In this document: piece after piece, positions 33,514-47,100 of the stretch
How the letters are laid out: each line of letters opens with the position of its first letter
Position numbering within the stretch: position 1 is the first letter of the stretch
Assembly (NCBI GenBank): GCA_028095005.1
Contig: CM051462.1
Location: forward strand, 235,122,473-235,186,472
DNA from: Rhynchospora pubera
Taxonomy: Eukaryota; Streptophyta; Magnoliopsida; Poales; Cyperaceae
Reading direction: 5' to 3'
Length of the DNA: 64,000 nt
Translations under genes and position numbers: made by a program
Notes under the pieces: generated by a model
Told to the model about the DNA's origin: nothing
The model's database searches: none
Seen by the model: only the letters and a program-made list of their open reading frames with translations

Positions 33514-35372
33514 TTTATGGACTTATAATGGACTTAATAATGGTACGCTTGAATAATGTTACATTTGATTTGTTATAATTACTTTATTTTTTATTGTCGA
33601 GTAATATTTACTTTTTCATTAATTAATTTTACTCGTCTAAGTCGACTGTAAAAACATGAATTAAATTAATTCATTTTTAAGTTGCTTTTTTTTTTTGGAA
33701 AAAAGTAACCATATGGCTGCCATTTTTTTTTTTTTTGAGAACCGCCCGTAGGCTCGATTAATGCAATCCCGTATCCTGTATCGGACACGTATCCGACGCG
33801 GATACGTGTGCTATTCGCGTGCGATACGTACCGGTTGCGTCAACATGGCGCACTAGATTATTTTAATCAATTTGACCGAGCGATACGGTCAAGGACGCAC
33901 TGACACGCGTATCGAGTTATGTTAGTCTGCCGTATCATATATTATTTGACGATATAATTACAATTATTACTAATTATTACTGTCATTCATTTTCGGCGCA
34001 CATGGCGCTGGGCCTTGGGGGTAGGGCTGCAAATGAGTTGAACATGAGCGAGCTGACTCTAGCTCTAGCTTAACTTTACTCGAGCTTGAGTTAGTCGAGC
34101 CGAGTCTTAACGAATACGAGTCACTATCGAGACATAAACGAGCTTAATTATTACAATTATATATATATATTTTATAAGTTTTAGAGTAAGTAATTGTAAA
34201 TTAATTAATAATTTTTTATTTATATTATTTGTTTCATATGTTTTAACGAACATTAATATTTATATTTAAAAAATAAGTATATTTTGTATCAAATTGAGTA
34301 CTAAATATAATAAATTATATAATAAAATCATATATCTAGCTCGACTCGCTATCTTATCGAGCTTTAACGAGACGAGTCGAACTAACTTGTTAACGATTCG
34401 AGTTGTAACGAGTTGAGCTAATACAAATTTTTGTTGAGTCGAACACGAGCGAACCACGAGCTTTTCTTGCAAGTGACGCATCTGCACGTACACAAGAGAA
34501 CTTTAACGCCAGCTCTCCTTAAAGCATGCAATATATAGGTCCCTTAAATAAGTTGAATATCTCATGTGGGACTAAACCTTCCACTTCAAAACCGGACAAA
34601 TTCTTGAATGAAAATATTTGTTAAAATATCGTCCCATTTGATTTGCTATGATAATTTGATAATCTAATATCGTTCAAAAAATCCACAATGTATTTAGTGA
34701 GTTGCTGAAGCCCAATTATAAATCATAATGCCTTTTGATTTAGATATTAGTTAAAGCATTATAAATTAAAAAAATTGTTAAACAAGCTATTTAAAAAATT
34801 AATGCTATAGTTCAATCTACTAAAAAAATTCATATACTCCAAATTATAATATATATAAATTAGATTTTTTTTATTACGATACATATAAATATATACTTTT
34901 TATTATTTTATATATACATCCGTATTCGAATTTTTTGAAAAATGTCGTATCCTGGCATCCGCATCGTATTCGACACGATACCCGCACCCGCACCAAGTAA
35001 CATATGAAAAAAGTTTATCAAAAAAGTGGTTAGGCGACTGTGGTCTAATTACACTTTTGGTTGTGTCCAGACTCCAGACTCCAGAGTCCAAGTCCAGGAG
35101 AATTGCTAAGGACACTCTCCGATTCGCAAAATACTCCATTTTGAAGAAATAAAGACCAAAATATCCCTCGTTTCAGATAGAAGTAGGAGTTAATGTCAGG
35201 AGTATTATAGTCTTTTCCTTTCAAAAGAAGAGTGCTTTGCAAATAAAGACCAAAATATCCCTCGTTTCGAGTAAAACCTTTGCTAGCTTATACTTCCCCC
35301 CGGCGCCGCCGTCAAGCGCCACGCACCCCCCTCTCGCGCCTCCTCAAAAACCCTACACCTACAATCACACCA
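33514..35372. other. Intergenic DNA upstream of the TRF4-like gene
   Basis: AT-rich DNA with no coding signal. About 34022-34476 resembles a decayed hAT-type non-autonomous element: it opens TAGGGCTGCAAATGAG and has many GAGC/CGAG repeats at both ends in opposite orientations, but the right terminus is unclear. A perfect 28-bp direct repeat (35147-35174 and 35241-35268) lies about 100-200 bp before the next start codon. The likely 5' UTR is the C-rich stretch from about 35285. Confidence 0.45.
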
Positions 35373-38300
35373 ATGGAGGAGCCTTGTATCACCTACTCTT
35401 ACGACACCCTCGCGCCGCTCTCTCTCTCCGCTCTCTCTTACGACTCTCTCCCCTCTCTAACCCCAACTCCTTCGCTCTCTCACAGCCCGGACCCACCCGT
35501 CCCCTACGCCGTCTTTCGCAACCAGATAACCGATGCCGATGGGGAGTCCATGGAGGTCCCCTCCACCGATTTCTTCTCTCTCGATGTCGTCGCGGCCACG
35601 CCTGCGCCGGATACTGATGATGTGGCGGCTGTCAATTCTCCCTTGGATGAGCCCGAGTGCTCCGAGAAGGCCTGGTTCACGGTGGGCCGCCGGTTCAAGA
35701 GCCCCATGCTTCAGCTCCATAAAGGTTCTTTTCTTAAAGGGATTCTGGTAGAAGATCATCCCAATAGAAAGCTATATGATTATAGTAGACTGGTTATGAT
35801 GTCTCAAAATTTATTCGTGCTTTCGTTCATTTTCATTCCAGAGATTCTAGATTTCTGTGATTTTGTGGCACCAACTCCGGAAGAAGAAGAGTCTCGTACC
35901 GTAGCTGTGCAGAGAGTTTCAGATGTTATTAAACACATCTGGCCTGACTGTAAGGTGCTGCTACATTTATCTATGTGCATTTATATATATAAAGCATCTT
36001 CTAGTAATGTCATTGAATTAGTACTTAGCAATCTTCACTTGTTGCCGGTATGTGTAGATTTACTGAATTTAACCTAGTCAGTGCAAATTAACCACTGGTG
36101 GTGAGATCAAACAAATACTGTTGGTTTGCTTCGCTATGTCTTCACCGCTCAATTACTAAAATATTAAACGAATTTTACAATTATTCATCAGCCAAACCTC
36201 AGTTTAGTCAAATTCAAATTAATTTAACAATGTTCTGTTATTAACAACAGGGAGTCTAGAACGTTTTTAAATTGTTACATTTGTCGTATTAGTTGGTTCT
36301 GTCTGCTTGATGCAAACAGGGATAGCTGAGGTTAGGGTTTAGCTATGAAGTAAGTCACCCATTTACACACACTTGAGGAGGGTTGGTGAGGCTTTCTTTG
36401 TTTCAGAGGAGGTGTCAAATAGAGGAAGAGGAAGACATGAAAATAGAGGGAAATTGAGTTTTTTTTTTTCTTTCTTTCTTTCTTTTAATAAAAGATTTCT
36501 TTTAATAAAAGAAAAGGAGGGACTAATCAATTTCTATATCGTCAAATTGGATTGAAGTTGTGTGAAATTAAATCCTTCACCTGTTGCCAATCAAAGTGAC
36601 TTTGCTCAGCAGTAATTTGAATCATATAAGCCAGCTCTTAAATTTTTTTAATTGATAATTAGACCCAGTAAGGTTTTCTTTCCCTGCAGTTAAGCCTTAT
36701 TACTTTGACATTGCTCAACAGGTGGAGGTGTTTGGATCATTCAGAACTGGATTGTATCTACCAAACAGCGATATAGATGTTAGTTTTAAATTTCATTACC
36801 TTTTTCTGCACTGTTAGATATTTTATTATGGTTTCTGTAATGACTTACAATTTAAAGCCAGTTGTTCAACTTTTATTAGCCTTAAGCATAATTTTAGCTA
36901 AGAAGTGCTAAAGTTTACTGCAAATAGACAACACTTGAGTATTAATATACTTGAAGAAACATGAAGGGACATGCTCAAGGTGGTTTTGGTGCATGCCACA
37001 CCAGACCTGTCCAATTTGCATTCTATTAAACTTCTCACTTGGTCTTAGCTATGCTGTTAAGCTTGTTTCTTATTGATTTCATTTCGTTGTTGACCATCTT
37101 AGATTGTCATCTTGGAATCACAAGTTAAGAGCCCACAAATAGGTCTGAAGGCTCTAGCTAAAGCACTGACCCAACAAAACATTGCTTCAAAAATGCAGGT
37201 ATAAATAATTTATGATGGTATTTATTTTAATGCTCTTCTTTGTTCTTGTCCCTAACCTATAATTTTCTGTCTAAGGTTATTGCGAAGGCTCGTGTCCCTA
37301 TTGTGAAGTTTGTAGAAAGGAAGAGCAAAATAGCTGTTGACATCAGGTGTGTCATTTCCTCAAGTTCAAATTCTAGAATCTTTGTAACAATTTTATTGAT
37401 ATTTTGACCTTGAAAGTGTTAGCCAATTTATTTGACTATGCTCATATATTTTCTTTCCTTATAGCTTTGATTTGGATGGGGGGCCAAAGGCTGCTGACTT
37501 TATCAAGGTAATTATCTTGTTTGATCAGGTACCTTATGCTGTGATAGTGACTTGTTCTACGTATGGGTAAATTGGCTTATGCCAAACAACCTATGTATTA
37601 ATGTTAAGGAGGTAACCTAACTTATACTATTAGCAAGAGCCAAGAGGTACTCCGGTAATGTATTGTTTCATTGTTGGCAATTGGCTGGTTTGATAAAATA
37701 ATTTTTTGGCTATCTTTATGGTGATGGTGCCGTTGAATTAACTTGAGATCCTAATATTAAAATTGTAGTATCTTCAATTTATTTATATGGCTGTTTCCAA
37801 CTTTCTTGCTTCTTTTTTTCCTGCAACAAAGGATGCTGTGAGGAAGCTACCTCCCCTGAGGCCCTTGTCTTTAATTCTGAAGGTTTTCCTACAGCAAAGA
37901 GAGCTCAATGAGGTTTGACTCTTAGCATACAGACTGATTATATTTTTCTTGCCTCGTCGTTTTCATCTTTGTTACCAGTGGTTGGCTTTATCCGAATATT
38001 GGTACAATGCTACTCATCGCCTTTTTTTGTGGGAAATGAAGTCATTGCTTTATACAAAACATGCCAAATATGCACACTTAAACCTAATATTTTCAGTTAT
38101 TTTACAATTGTAACAAGGGTTGAAACTAAAAGGTTACACCACCAAACAACGTTAGCCTACCTTCCTTGATCTTGTTATATATGTTAGACACATTAATTGC
38201 ATCCTAACTAGTTTATAAGAATTCAGTAGTCAACCCCTTCCAAAAATTTGGTGGACATAGGTTCCTTTGTCGGTGTGGATCTTATGTTGGCCAAAGTGGG

Positions 38301-39086
38301 AAGCAGCCCCCTCCCAGTTTAGTAACATACATGTGTAAGGATCCAAATACTATGGTACATTAAATGCTATAACTATAAATCTATTAGATTAGCTCCCTCT
38401 GAGCCCTTAATTGTACTTCAACGGGTTACTTTAGTTCCAATTCAACATGTTGATAGAAATTAATTTTCACAATTTTGTACTACTGATTATGGGCCCCTCT
38501 TAAGATTTTTTAATTTGGCTTGAAATGTTATGTTTGGATTGACAAGTTATAGAGTGCTAACCCGTGATATTTACTCATTTGAAACAATATTCTGTGTTTG
38601 GTTGGATGGGTAGCTGTTTGGATTAAGCTGAAAATGAGGATTTTTATGTGGGAATAAAGTTATTAATTGGTGTCATTTGGAAAAAAAAGGTTCTTACAAT
38701 ATTTTGTCTGCAGCTGTGTACATTATTAGTAATATCTACTTGCAGAATGTTATCAATAAGAGCTTAATGTGCTCAGCAATCCATCTACAGTTTCTAATGT
38801 ATTTTCAAACTTTCTGATAATTATGTTTGATTTTTATAGGTTTTCTCTGGTGGAATTGGTTCATATGCTCTTCTTACTATGCTTATAGCTTATCTTCAGG
38901 TGAAGAAATTGATAATTACTAGAGTACTATAGTATATACATATGCTCTGGTCAGGTGTTCTTGTGGCCATTTATTGAGATCGAACATGAACAGGGTTCTA
39001 AAATAGTCTCAATTATTCAATTAGCAACCAAAGAATATTTATTTAGAAAAATATCAGAACAGATAGAATTGTACACTTTTGTACCC

Positions 39087-39117
<31 letters not shown>

Positions 39118-41379
39118 GGTATGGTTTTCTGCAGGCCTGGTATTACACCAATATTAAATTTTTTTTTTAATCTTTTGTAACTTTATTTGTTTCTTTTTCA
39201 AAGATCCACTGGAGAGGGCAAGAATCACAAGCTCATGGACAACAGAGAGAGCAGAATTTGGGAATTCTTCTGGTTAGAATTTTTATAGTGATATTTTTGG
39301 TTTCTTCTTTTGTGTTTGTCATATTTTTAAAGTTTTATAATACCCATTCTGGTATTTAAAGTGTATATACTCCTCTTTTTGTTACAACATTGCATTTGAG
39401 ATCCAACTAAGCAGCTAATGGTTTGTATTAGCAAACAAAGAGTTATCATGAAAAAGAGAGAAAATGGATAAAATATTAAAAGAATATTGGTGATCGAACT
39501 GGTACTAAAATTTGTTATCACGAACTGGGACCTGAAGCAAATATTGATACTTGGTTCCTTTTGCTAGAAAATATAAGCTTTAACTTTAATTAATAAGCCT
39601 ACTTTTTACTGACATTGATTTGTAATGGTTAACGATTGTTACATTGCAAATTAATAGGATGGGTTTTGTTTGCTCATGTCTTATTAATTTTGTACTCTTC
39701 TTGATGTAGGTGAGTTTCTTTGACTTTTATGGCCGGAAGTTGAACAATTCAGATGTTGGCGTCTCATGCAACTCGAGTAGCAACTTCTACTCAAAGAGCG
39801 ATAAGGGGTATGCAATTCCAGTTATTCTTTTTTTCTCTTGTTACCTGGTTTGTTTTCCTTGCTAGTCATGGAGGTCTTAGGAACAAATTAAGGGGAATCT
39901 GAGGGGCATTGTGATTGAGAAAAAGAACCACAAATATATAAACTTCTGTAAAACTAGAGATCCTATGCATTCTCCTTTAGACTGTGGTTCACCTATATAC
40001 CTTTCACAAGTGAGGCCTTGGTTATCAGTGGCCTTTGCATCTAGTACTTAGCCTAGCTGGGTGTTTTCTTTACCTATTATATCTCTGTCCTTTGTTTTAT
40101 GTCCTTTATTCTTAACCTTTGGTCTTTGTACATTGCTAGCTTTTTAAACAATGAGAACCAGCATTTGCTCTCAATTCAGGATCCACAGGTGAATAATATC
40201 TTTTGATTATTCTTATTTTGTTTTTACTGTTTTATGGTGTTGCAATTCATTGATTAGTTTTGGAAGATACATGAAGTGTGAATTTTCTCATTATCATGTG
40301 TACAATATTACAGGCCGCAGATAATGATATTGCTAAGAACTCCTATAATTACTATAAGGTACTTTTCATGACCTCCTTTTCTTGGTCTGTACCAGGCCTG
40401 TTTTGGTAGTTCTTTGGTTCGTCCGAATATTGTACTGGTATTGGTCTGCATTTTATTGGTATTTGACATCAGCTGGTTTTATGTTGGTCCACACTTGACA
40501 AATTGCAGCCAGACACAATTCTGATTCGTGCCATTTTGTGGTAGACATGGAGGTGTCTTTACTCCATAGCAGCACTTTGTACCCATCAGCTAGCCTGCTA
40601 ATACTACCAATTACCAAGAGCTTAACTTGAGGTCCTCAGTTTTTGTGTGAACCATCAGCTAGCTGACAAAAACTGTACTGTATATAAGTGCTCACCTGTT
40701 CTGATACTTTGTTCATACATCTCGGTAGATTATTTCATCCACCTGACAAAACTGCTAAACTTGTTCTGTATTTTACCATTTTTTGGCATGATATTTTTTT
40801 TTCCTCGCTACCAGGTTGGTCCTGCTTATAGTCTTGTATAATCTGGTGAAATGGAATAGAAGTTGGAACACTAAATATTCCTTTGGATTGTGCAAAAAAT
40901 TATTTCAGGTAAAAATGGCATTTTCATTGGCTTTCTCCATACTATCAGATACTACTACAATAATAAATCTGGGGCCTAATCGGAGTATTTTGGGCACAAT
41001 AATTCGACCTGACAATATACTGCTCAATCGCAAAGGTGGAAGAAGCGGAGATGCTCCTTTAGACAGCTTTCTTGCTGGTGCAGGGGAGCCCCTAGACCCT
41101 GCTTTTGATAAACATGGTGATATAATCTACAATTGGCAGTTAATGGAGGATGAACCATTACCGAGAGATAACCTGGTGACATTAGATGATAACCTGTTAT
41201 CTTCTCAAAAGAAGAAGAATAAATACCATTCCAAATCGAAGGAGAGGTATACTGAGAATGGTAGTGGTACTGCTTCATCCAGCCGAGAAAGAGTAAAGAA
41301 AAGAGGAATACTATTTAGAGATGAAGAGGAAAAGTATTGGAGAAGGAAAAAGTCTAGGGATTTTGATAGGTCTTGTTGA
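35373..41379 (+). CDS. Non-canonical poly(A) polymerase, TRF4/5 (PAPD5/7) type
   Basis: Thirteen coding exons: 35373-35724, 35842-35954, 36722-36778, 37103-37198, 37276-37346, 37465-37507, 37832-37912, 38840-38899, 39204-39272, 39710-39807, 40140-40188, 40314-40358 and 40909-41379. All junctions are GT-AG and keep frame, giving about 534 aa. The nucleotidyltransferase core has VEVFGSFRTGLYLPNSDID, with catalytic Asp at about 172 and 174, and the third Asp in KIAVDISFD at about 228. The PAP-associated domain follows (SFFDFYGRKL, QDPQ, NDIAKNSYNYY, FSLAFSIL). The N-terminus is Ser/Pro/Asp-rich and the C-terminus is basic. In yeast and animals such enzymes add short A tails that mark nuclear RNAs for exosome decay. 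The same nuclear role is likely here. The next gene is unrelated. Confidence 0.92.
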
Positions 41380-41829
41380 GAATTTCGTGCTAGATTAGTT
41401 AATGCTTCTGTGTTCATTTTTTACTTGCTTTTTAATTACATTTATTATTGGCTTAATTTATTTTTGGTCTTGTACTCTTGTGTTGGTTATTGTAAAAGTC
41501 CCTGATAGTAGGGAATGTATGCAATTTTGACCTGTAATGCTGCGAAGGTTGGGAAACAACGTCTTGTCTTCGAAAGGACAATATTCTTTGTTAATGTTGT
41601 TCAGTCAGAGGTTACAGTAGCATACGGTTTGCTACAGGGAGCAAAAAAATTTCAAACCGTCTAGTTAAGAAACAAGTTCTCACGAAATCAACTTACAAAA
41701 CTTAGACTAATTATTATTTATGTTTTTCGTTTTACTAAATCAATTGTAACATTCAGAATTGAAACTCAAAAAGAAAGAAGAGGATCGATTCACTGTACAA
41801 GCCAGTGGTTTAACAACTTGGGTTTACAG

Positions 41830-41985
41830 CACTGCGTTTGGATCGTTGGAAGAAAGAAGAAGAATAAGGAAGAAGAAGAAAAAAAATTATACACAATCCA
41901 AACTCTTCACAAAATTACACACTTTCCAATACTTCTTCCCACTTTTTCCCTTCTTCCCTTCTTTCCACACCTATCCAAACGCACC
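41830..41985. mobile_element. Tourist-like MITE, degenerate copy
   Basis: It is bounded by TGCGTTTGGATCG and CTATCCAAACGCACC, which are inverted. The interior (GAAGAAAGAAGAAGAATAAG..., CTCTTCACAAAATTACACACTT) matches the copies at 50145 and 50401. No clear 3-bp target duplication is visible. Confidence 0.65.
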
Positions 41986-43271
41986 GAATTGACTCACTCA
42001 GTGCCATTTTAATGTGTTGCTTTATTGTTTTGTGGATTTGAGAAATCTTATTGGTTATCTTGATTGTGTACTATATATAAATTTCTTATGGCCTTTTGCA
42101 CTAGTTTGCCCTTTGGTTAATTTCTGTTTAGATAAAACTTGTGTACAGCTGCTTCATTTGTCTTGGTTTTTATTCTTTTATTTTGTAATAAATTTAGCAC
42201 TTAGGCATTGTCAAAGAAGAGATGAATTTAGCTTATTTTGAATTAGTCGAATCATGCAGGGCTACAAGCAATTGCTTGGTTTCAATTTGGTACACGGAAA
42301 TGAGGCAAGTAGAAGTCTTCGTACCAGTTGAAGGTTGTTTGGTATTGGCATATTGAGAGGTGAGGTGAGAAGGGAATTAAGTTCAATTGGAATTGGCTTT
42401 CGGTGATATAAGTTTGTTCAACTTATTTATTCATTGGTCTGGCATGGTGCAACAAGGAAGCAGTACAGGTATAGTGAGTGTTGGGATGGACTTAGGTACC
42501 AGTAAGCAAGAGTTCAGTTCAAACAATATGGATTTTGATATTACCATCAACATGAATTTTGACATTGTCTTATTGAACTTATATACATGTAACTTTGTAG
42601 TGCCTGCTCCTAATTACAAGCTACATGTGTTTGTAAATTGATGTTCACAAGTAAGAATAATCAAACAGGTTTAATACAGAACTCATATAATATTTCATAC
42701 ACTCGTCTTTGAAAAATAATAAAATTCAAGTACAGGCCAACTTAAAGTATCATTTAAGTTGGTGTCAACTTTACCATACAAAAATTATACAAATTGTGCT
42801 ATCATATACAACAAAGTTAAAAGCTTGCAATTTCTTCACAAGTCCTGATACAAGAAAAAGGAGAAAGAGAAAATTAGTTTAGTAAACTAGTGATAAGAAG
42901 AAGATTAATTTTTATGATTGTAATAGATGTTTATATATCCTCATATTTTTTTTAATAGGAAGCAAAGTCGATCAAGGTGCCTTAGTCTGGTACCAACATG
43001 TAAAGGCATCAAATTAGTCAATCTAAACAATTATGCTATGACACTGGTCGCTGAGACATCCCAATATTATTTAAATTATGGAGGAAATTCCATTTCCACA
43101 TAAAAATAACTATACAATATGCTATGCAATGCTCAGTCAAGAACCAGCGTACCAGTAATTCCAATTTCATACTCTAGAATATAGGTACCATTAACTGTAA
43201 ATTAAGAACTATTGCGAATAGGATGAGGATAGAGAAGATGTACCAGTACTTGACAGATCGGAGGCGAGGTG

Positions 43272-43337
43272 AGAAGCCCGATAGAGGATCAGACTACTCA
43301 TATGGAGAAAAGTAGTCTGATCCTCTATCGGGCTTCT
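43272..43337. other. Perfect 27-bp inverted repeat
   Basis: AGAAGCCCGATAGAGGATCA at 43272 begins an arm of 27 bp that is repeated exactly in inverse complement at 43311-43337, around a 12-nt loop. There is no mismatch. It lies in non-coding DNA about 800 bp before the purine gene start. It could form a cruciform or give a short double-stranded RNA. Confidence 0.85.
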
Positions 43338-43850
43338 AACAGTTCGACTACTTTCCTCCTGATGTAGTTCTCGCTCGCCATACTTCTCATTGGATCTAGG
43401 TTTGTCGAAGGTGAGTAACGGAGAGGCGGGATTGAAGGAGAGGCACGATCGGCAGCGGCAATCTAGGGTTTCTCGAAGGTTAGTAGAGAATAAAAAGGAT
43501 TGAAGGAGAGGGAAGATTAGCAACCTCGATCTAGGATTTATCAAGTGAGGCTGCGAAGAGAGAGAAGTTTAGCGAGTGAGAGCTCGGTCGAGCGTTGAGG
43601 AGATGAGGTGTTACGCGCCTACGCCAATAGAGAGGAATCAGAGAAGAGGGCAGCTCTGGGCAGGAGTCGAGAGTCGAGAGTGCTATTTTTCTCATCTCTG
43701 TGTGCGTCGTTGGATCCTAATCCAACACTCGAGAGTCGAGACAGGAGGTTGGCACTCTGCTAACCTTTGGCAGAGGATACGATTCCTGTGCGCTATCGCT
43801 ACTTTCCTCCGCTCTCCGCCTCTCTCAAAACCCTAGAAAAACCCACCCCC

Positions 43851-44151
43851 AGAAAATAAACAAACCATTCATTTCCCTCCAGTTTTTCTCGTCAACTCCC
43901 AGCGTTTCCTCTCCTGCGCCAACTCAGCCGTAGGTCTCTCTCTCTCTCTCTCCCTCTCTTTCGTTATGCCTGTATGAACTGTTATGTTTAATTTACTGCA
44001 AGTGCTTTGCATTGTATGTGATATTTTTAAATTTTTGGCATTTTTCTAGTTTTGCTCTCCTGTTTACAAACTAAGCTTGATATTTTCCTTTCAGGGTTTC
44101 GTATTCAACTGTGCTTGGTCAAGTTACATCAAGGACTCTCATTGGAGAAAC
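43851..44151 (+). other. 5' UTR and likely 5' UTR intron of the purine gene
   Basis: A C/T-rich leader ends in a (TC)n run (about 43935-43960) beside a donor-like GTAGGTCTC. A pyrimidine tract with acceptor TTTCAG occurs at about 44090-44095, then GGTTTCGTATTC leads to the start codon. The splice is inferred from these sites only. Confidence 0.45.
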
Positions 44152-47100
44152 ATGGCAGCCAATCTCTTAAGGCCTCGGGTTTTCCCAGCAAATCAGGTTT
44201 GAATTCATAAAAAGTTAAAAACAATTTTATCATTATTAGTTCCGGTGTTTCAGCCCGTTCCGGTCTAACCAGTTATTCGACCAGTGCTTCTAGTAAGTCG
44301 ATATGAAATAAACTGCGCATTAAATTTTTTTTTTTAAAATAATTTTGTTCATGAATATTTACTTCTCGATTTCAGGGAGCACAGAAGCCATCCTGTATCT
44401 CATCAACAAAACCCAATTCAAGGAAGCTACGGTCAACCTGCTATTTTTTTCCAGTCAAGCATCTCTCTGCGCTATCTATTCGTCAAAATGCCTTATCGAA
44501 GAACTCGCCATTTTTTCCCAATCCATCAGCTGTTCTTTCAAAGGGATCAGATAGCCCTTTGGCAGAAGAAGGCACTATATCACTAGAAAAAACCTCTCCT
44601 AAGGTCATCCATTTCTACCGCATCCCATTTCTTCAAGAAAGCGCTGAATCCGAGCTTCTTAAAAAGATTCAAGCCAAAATCTCTCCTAATGTTATCAACC
44701 TGAAAACCGAGCAATGTTTCAACATTGGTGTTGCTGGTACGAGTGAACTTTCAGGGGAAAAACTGGAGGTGCTTAAATGGCTTTTGGGAGAGACCTACCA
44801 GCCTGAAAACCTAAAAAAGGAGAGCCTTCTAGATGGAGAGGTCTCAAATGGTGCACATGCAGTTATTTTAGAGGTTGGGCCTCGCATGTCATTCACCACA
44901 GCTTGGTCAACAAATGCAGTGTCAGTTTGCCAATCATGTGGCCTCACAGAGATAAGCCGTCTTGAAAGGTCGAGGCGCTACCTTTTGTACCTGAAGCCAG
45001 GTACCAAGCTTGATCAAACATTACTGACTGAATTTGCCTCCATGATACATGACAGAATGACTGAGTGTGTCTACCCAAAAAAGCTGGAGTCTTTCACTAC
45101 CAATGCAGTGCCAGAGCCAGTACAGGTTGTCCCAGTATTAGAGAGGGGAAGTGAGGCCTTGGAAGAGATTAATATTAAAATGGGTTTGGCATTTGATGAA
45201 CAAGATATAAAGTACTATACGAGTTTATTCAGGGACGACATTAAGAGAAATCCTACTACTGTCGAATTATTTGACATAGCCCAATCAAACAGTGAACATA
45301 GCCGGCATTGGTTTTTTAATGGAAAGTTGATCATTGATGGTGAAACTATGCCGCAGACTTTGTTTCAAATCGTGAAAAGCACCCTCAAGGCAAACCCTAG
45401 TAATTCAGTCATTGGATTCAAAGACAATTCCAGTGCGATCAAGGGTTTTAAAGTCAACAAGCTACAGCCAATGTCTCCTAAATTGGGGCCACTATCAAGT
45501 ACACAGAAGGAGATGGATATCTTATTCACTGCAGAGACTCATAATTTCCCTTGTGCCGTGGCACCTTATCCTGGCGCAGAGACTGGGGCTGGGGGCCGTA
45601 TCAGGGACACTCATGCCACTGGCCGAGGATCTTTTGTTGTTGCATCCACTGCTGGCTATTGTGTGGGAAATTTAAGGCTTGAAGGCTCCTATGCACCTTG
45701 GGAGGACAATTCTTTCTCTTATCCCCAAAATCTGGCATCTCCCTTGCAGATTTTACTTGATTCTAGCGACGGTGCGTCAGATTACGGGAACAAGTTCGGC
45801 GAGCCGTTAATTCAGGGGTACACAAGGAGCTTTGGTATGCGTCTTCCAAGTGGAGATAGGAGAGAGTGGCTCAAGCCAATTATGTTTAGTGGTGGTATTG
45901 GCCAAATAGATCATGAGCATATTGACAAGGGTGAACCTGATATAGGTATGTTGGTTGTGAAAATAGGGGGTCCTGCGTATCGGATTGGTATGGGTGGTGG
46001 GGCTGCTTCTAGCATGGTTAGTGGTACAAATGATGCTGAATTGGATTTTAATGCGGTACAAAGAGGTGATGCTGAGATGGCACAAAAGCTATACCGGGTG
46101 GTGCGCACATGTGCTGAAATGGGCAATGCAAATCCTATAGTCAGTATCCATGACCAAGGTGCAGGAGGTAATTGTAATGTGGTAAAAGAGATTATTTATC
46201 CAAAGGGAGCTGAAATTGACATAAGGTCGATTGTGGTGGGAGACCATACCTTGTCTGTACTAGAGATTTGGGGTGCAGAGTACCAAGAGCAAGATGCCTT
46301 ACTGATACGTCCAGAGAGTCGACCTCTCTTGGAGGCAATTTGTGCTAGGGAGAGGGTATCTATGGCTGTCATTGGCACAATCAATGGGTGCGGTAAGATT
46401 GTCTTAGTAGATAGCCAAGCAGTAAAAGAAGCCGAGTCTAGAGGCTTACCACCTCCCCCTCCAGTTGAGGATTTAGAACTGGAGAAAGTGTTGGGTGACA
46501 TGCCTCAGAAGACATTTGAATTCAAGAGGATAAAGTATGCACGCGAACCACTTGACATCGCTCCAAGTGTCACCTTGATGGATGCCTTAAAAAGGGTTTT
46601 GAACTTACCATCAGTTTGTTCTAAAAGGTTTCTGACCACAAAGGTTGACAGGTGTGTTACTGGGCTTGTGGCACAACAACAAACTGTGGGCCCTCTTCAA
46701 CTGCCACTGGCTGACGTGGCAGTGATTGCACAGACATACACAGACCTAACAGGTGGGGCCTGTGCTATTGGAGAACAACCCATCAAAGGAATGCTTGATC
46801 CAAAAGCTATGGCCCGGTTGGCAATAGGAGAGGCCTTAACAAACCTGGTTTGGGCTAAGGTGACTTCTCTCAGAGATGTTAAATCGAGTGGGAATTGGAT
46901 GTATGCTGCAAAATTAGATGGCGAAGGTGCAGCCATGTATGATGCTGCCATGGCTTTGTCCGAGTGCATGATAGAGTTAGGCATTGCCATAGATGGAGGT
47001 AAGGATAGTCTTTCCATGGCCGCACATGCCGGTGGTGAGGTGGTAAAGGCGCCTGGTAATTTGGTAATTAGTGCATATGTTACCTGTCCTGATGTGACCT

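Larger units (their letters stand above)
41380..43850. other. Intergenic DNA between TRF4-like and purine genes
   Basis: This holds the 3' UTR of the upstream gene at its start and a MITE at about 41830-41985. Several frames of 60-110 codons show no recognisable product. A perfect hairpin lies at 43272-43337, and a ~67-bp tandem repeat at about 43394-43545 with units starting near 43394, 43461 and 43529 at (T/A)TCTAGG. No further gene could be supported. Confidence 0.5.

Noticed and set aside
33771..35000. GATACG-rich stretches near 33775-33920 and 34915-35000 as ends of one Mutator-like element
   Set aside because: Words such as CGTATCC and GGATACG occur in both, but no clear terminal inverted repeat or 9-bp duplication was found.
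35457..35759. Antisense frames over exon 1 of the TRF4-like gene
   Set aside because: Shadows of a real exon with GC-rich codons.
43272..43337. MicroRNA precursor
   Set aside because: The stem is only 27 bp and fully perfect, unlike typical plant precursors with longer, mismatched stems. Kept as a hairpin without that label.
43209..43544. 111-codon minus-strand frame
   Set aside because: It spans the perfect hairpin and a 67-bp tandem repeat; Ser/Leu-rich translation with no motif.
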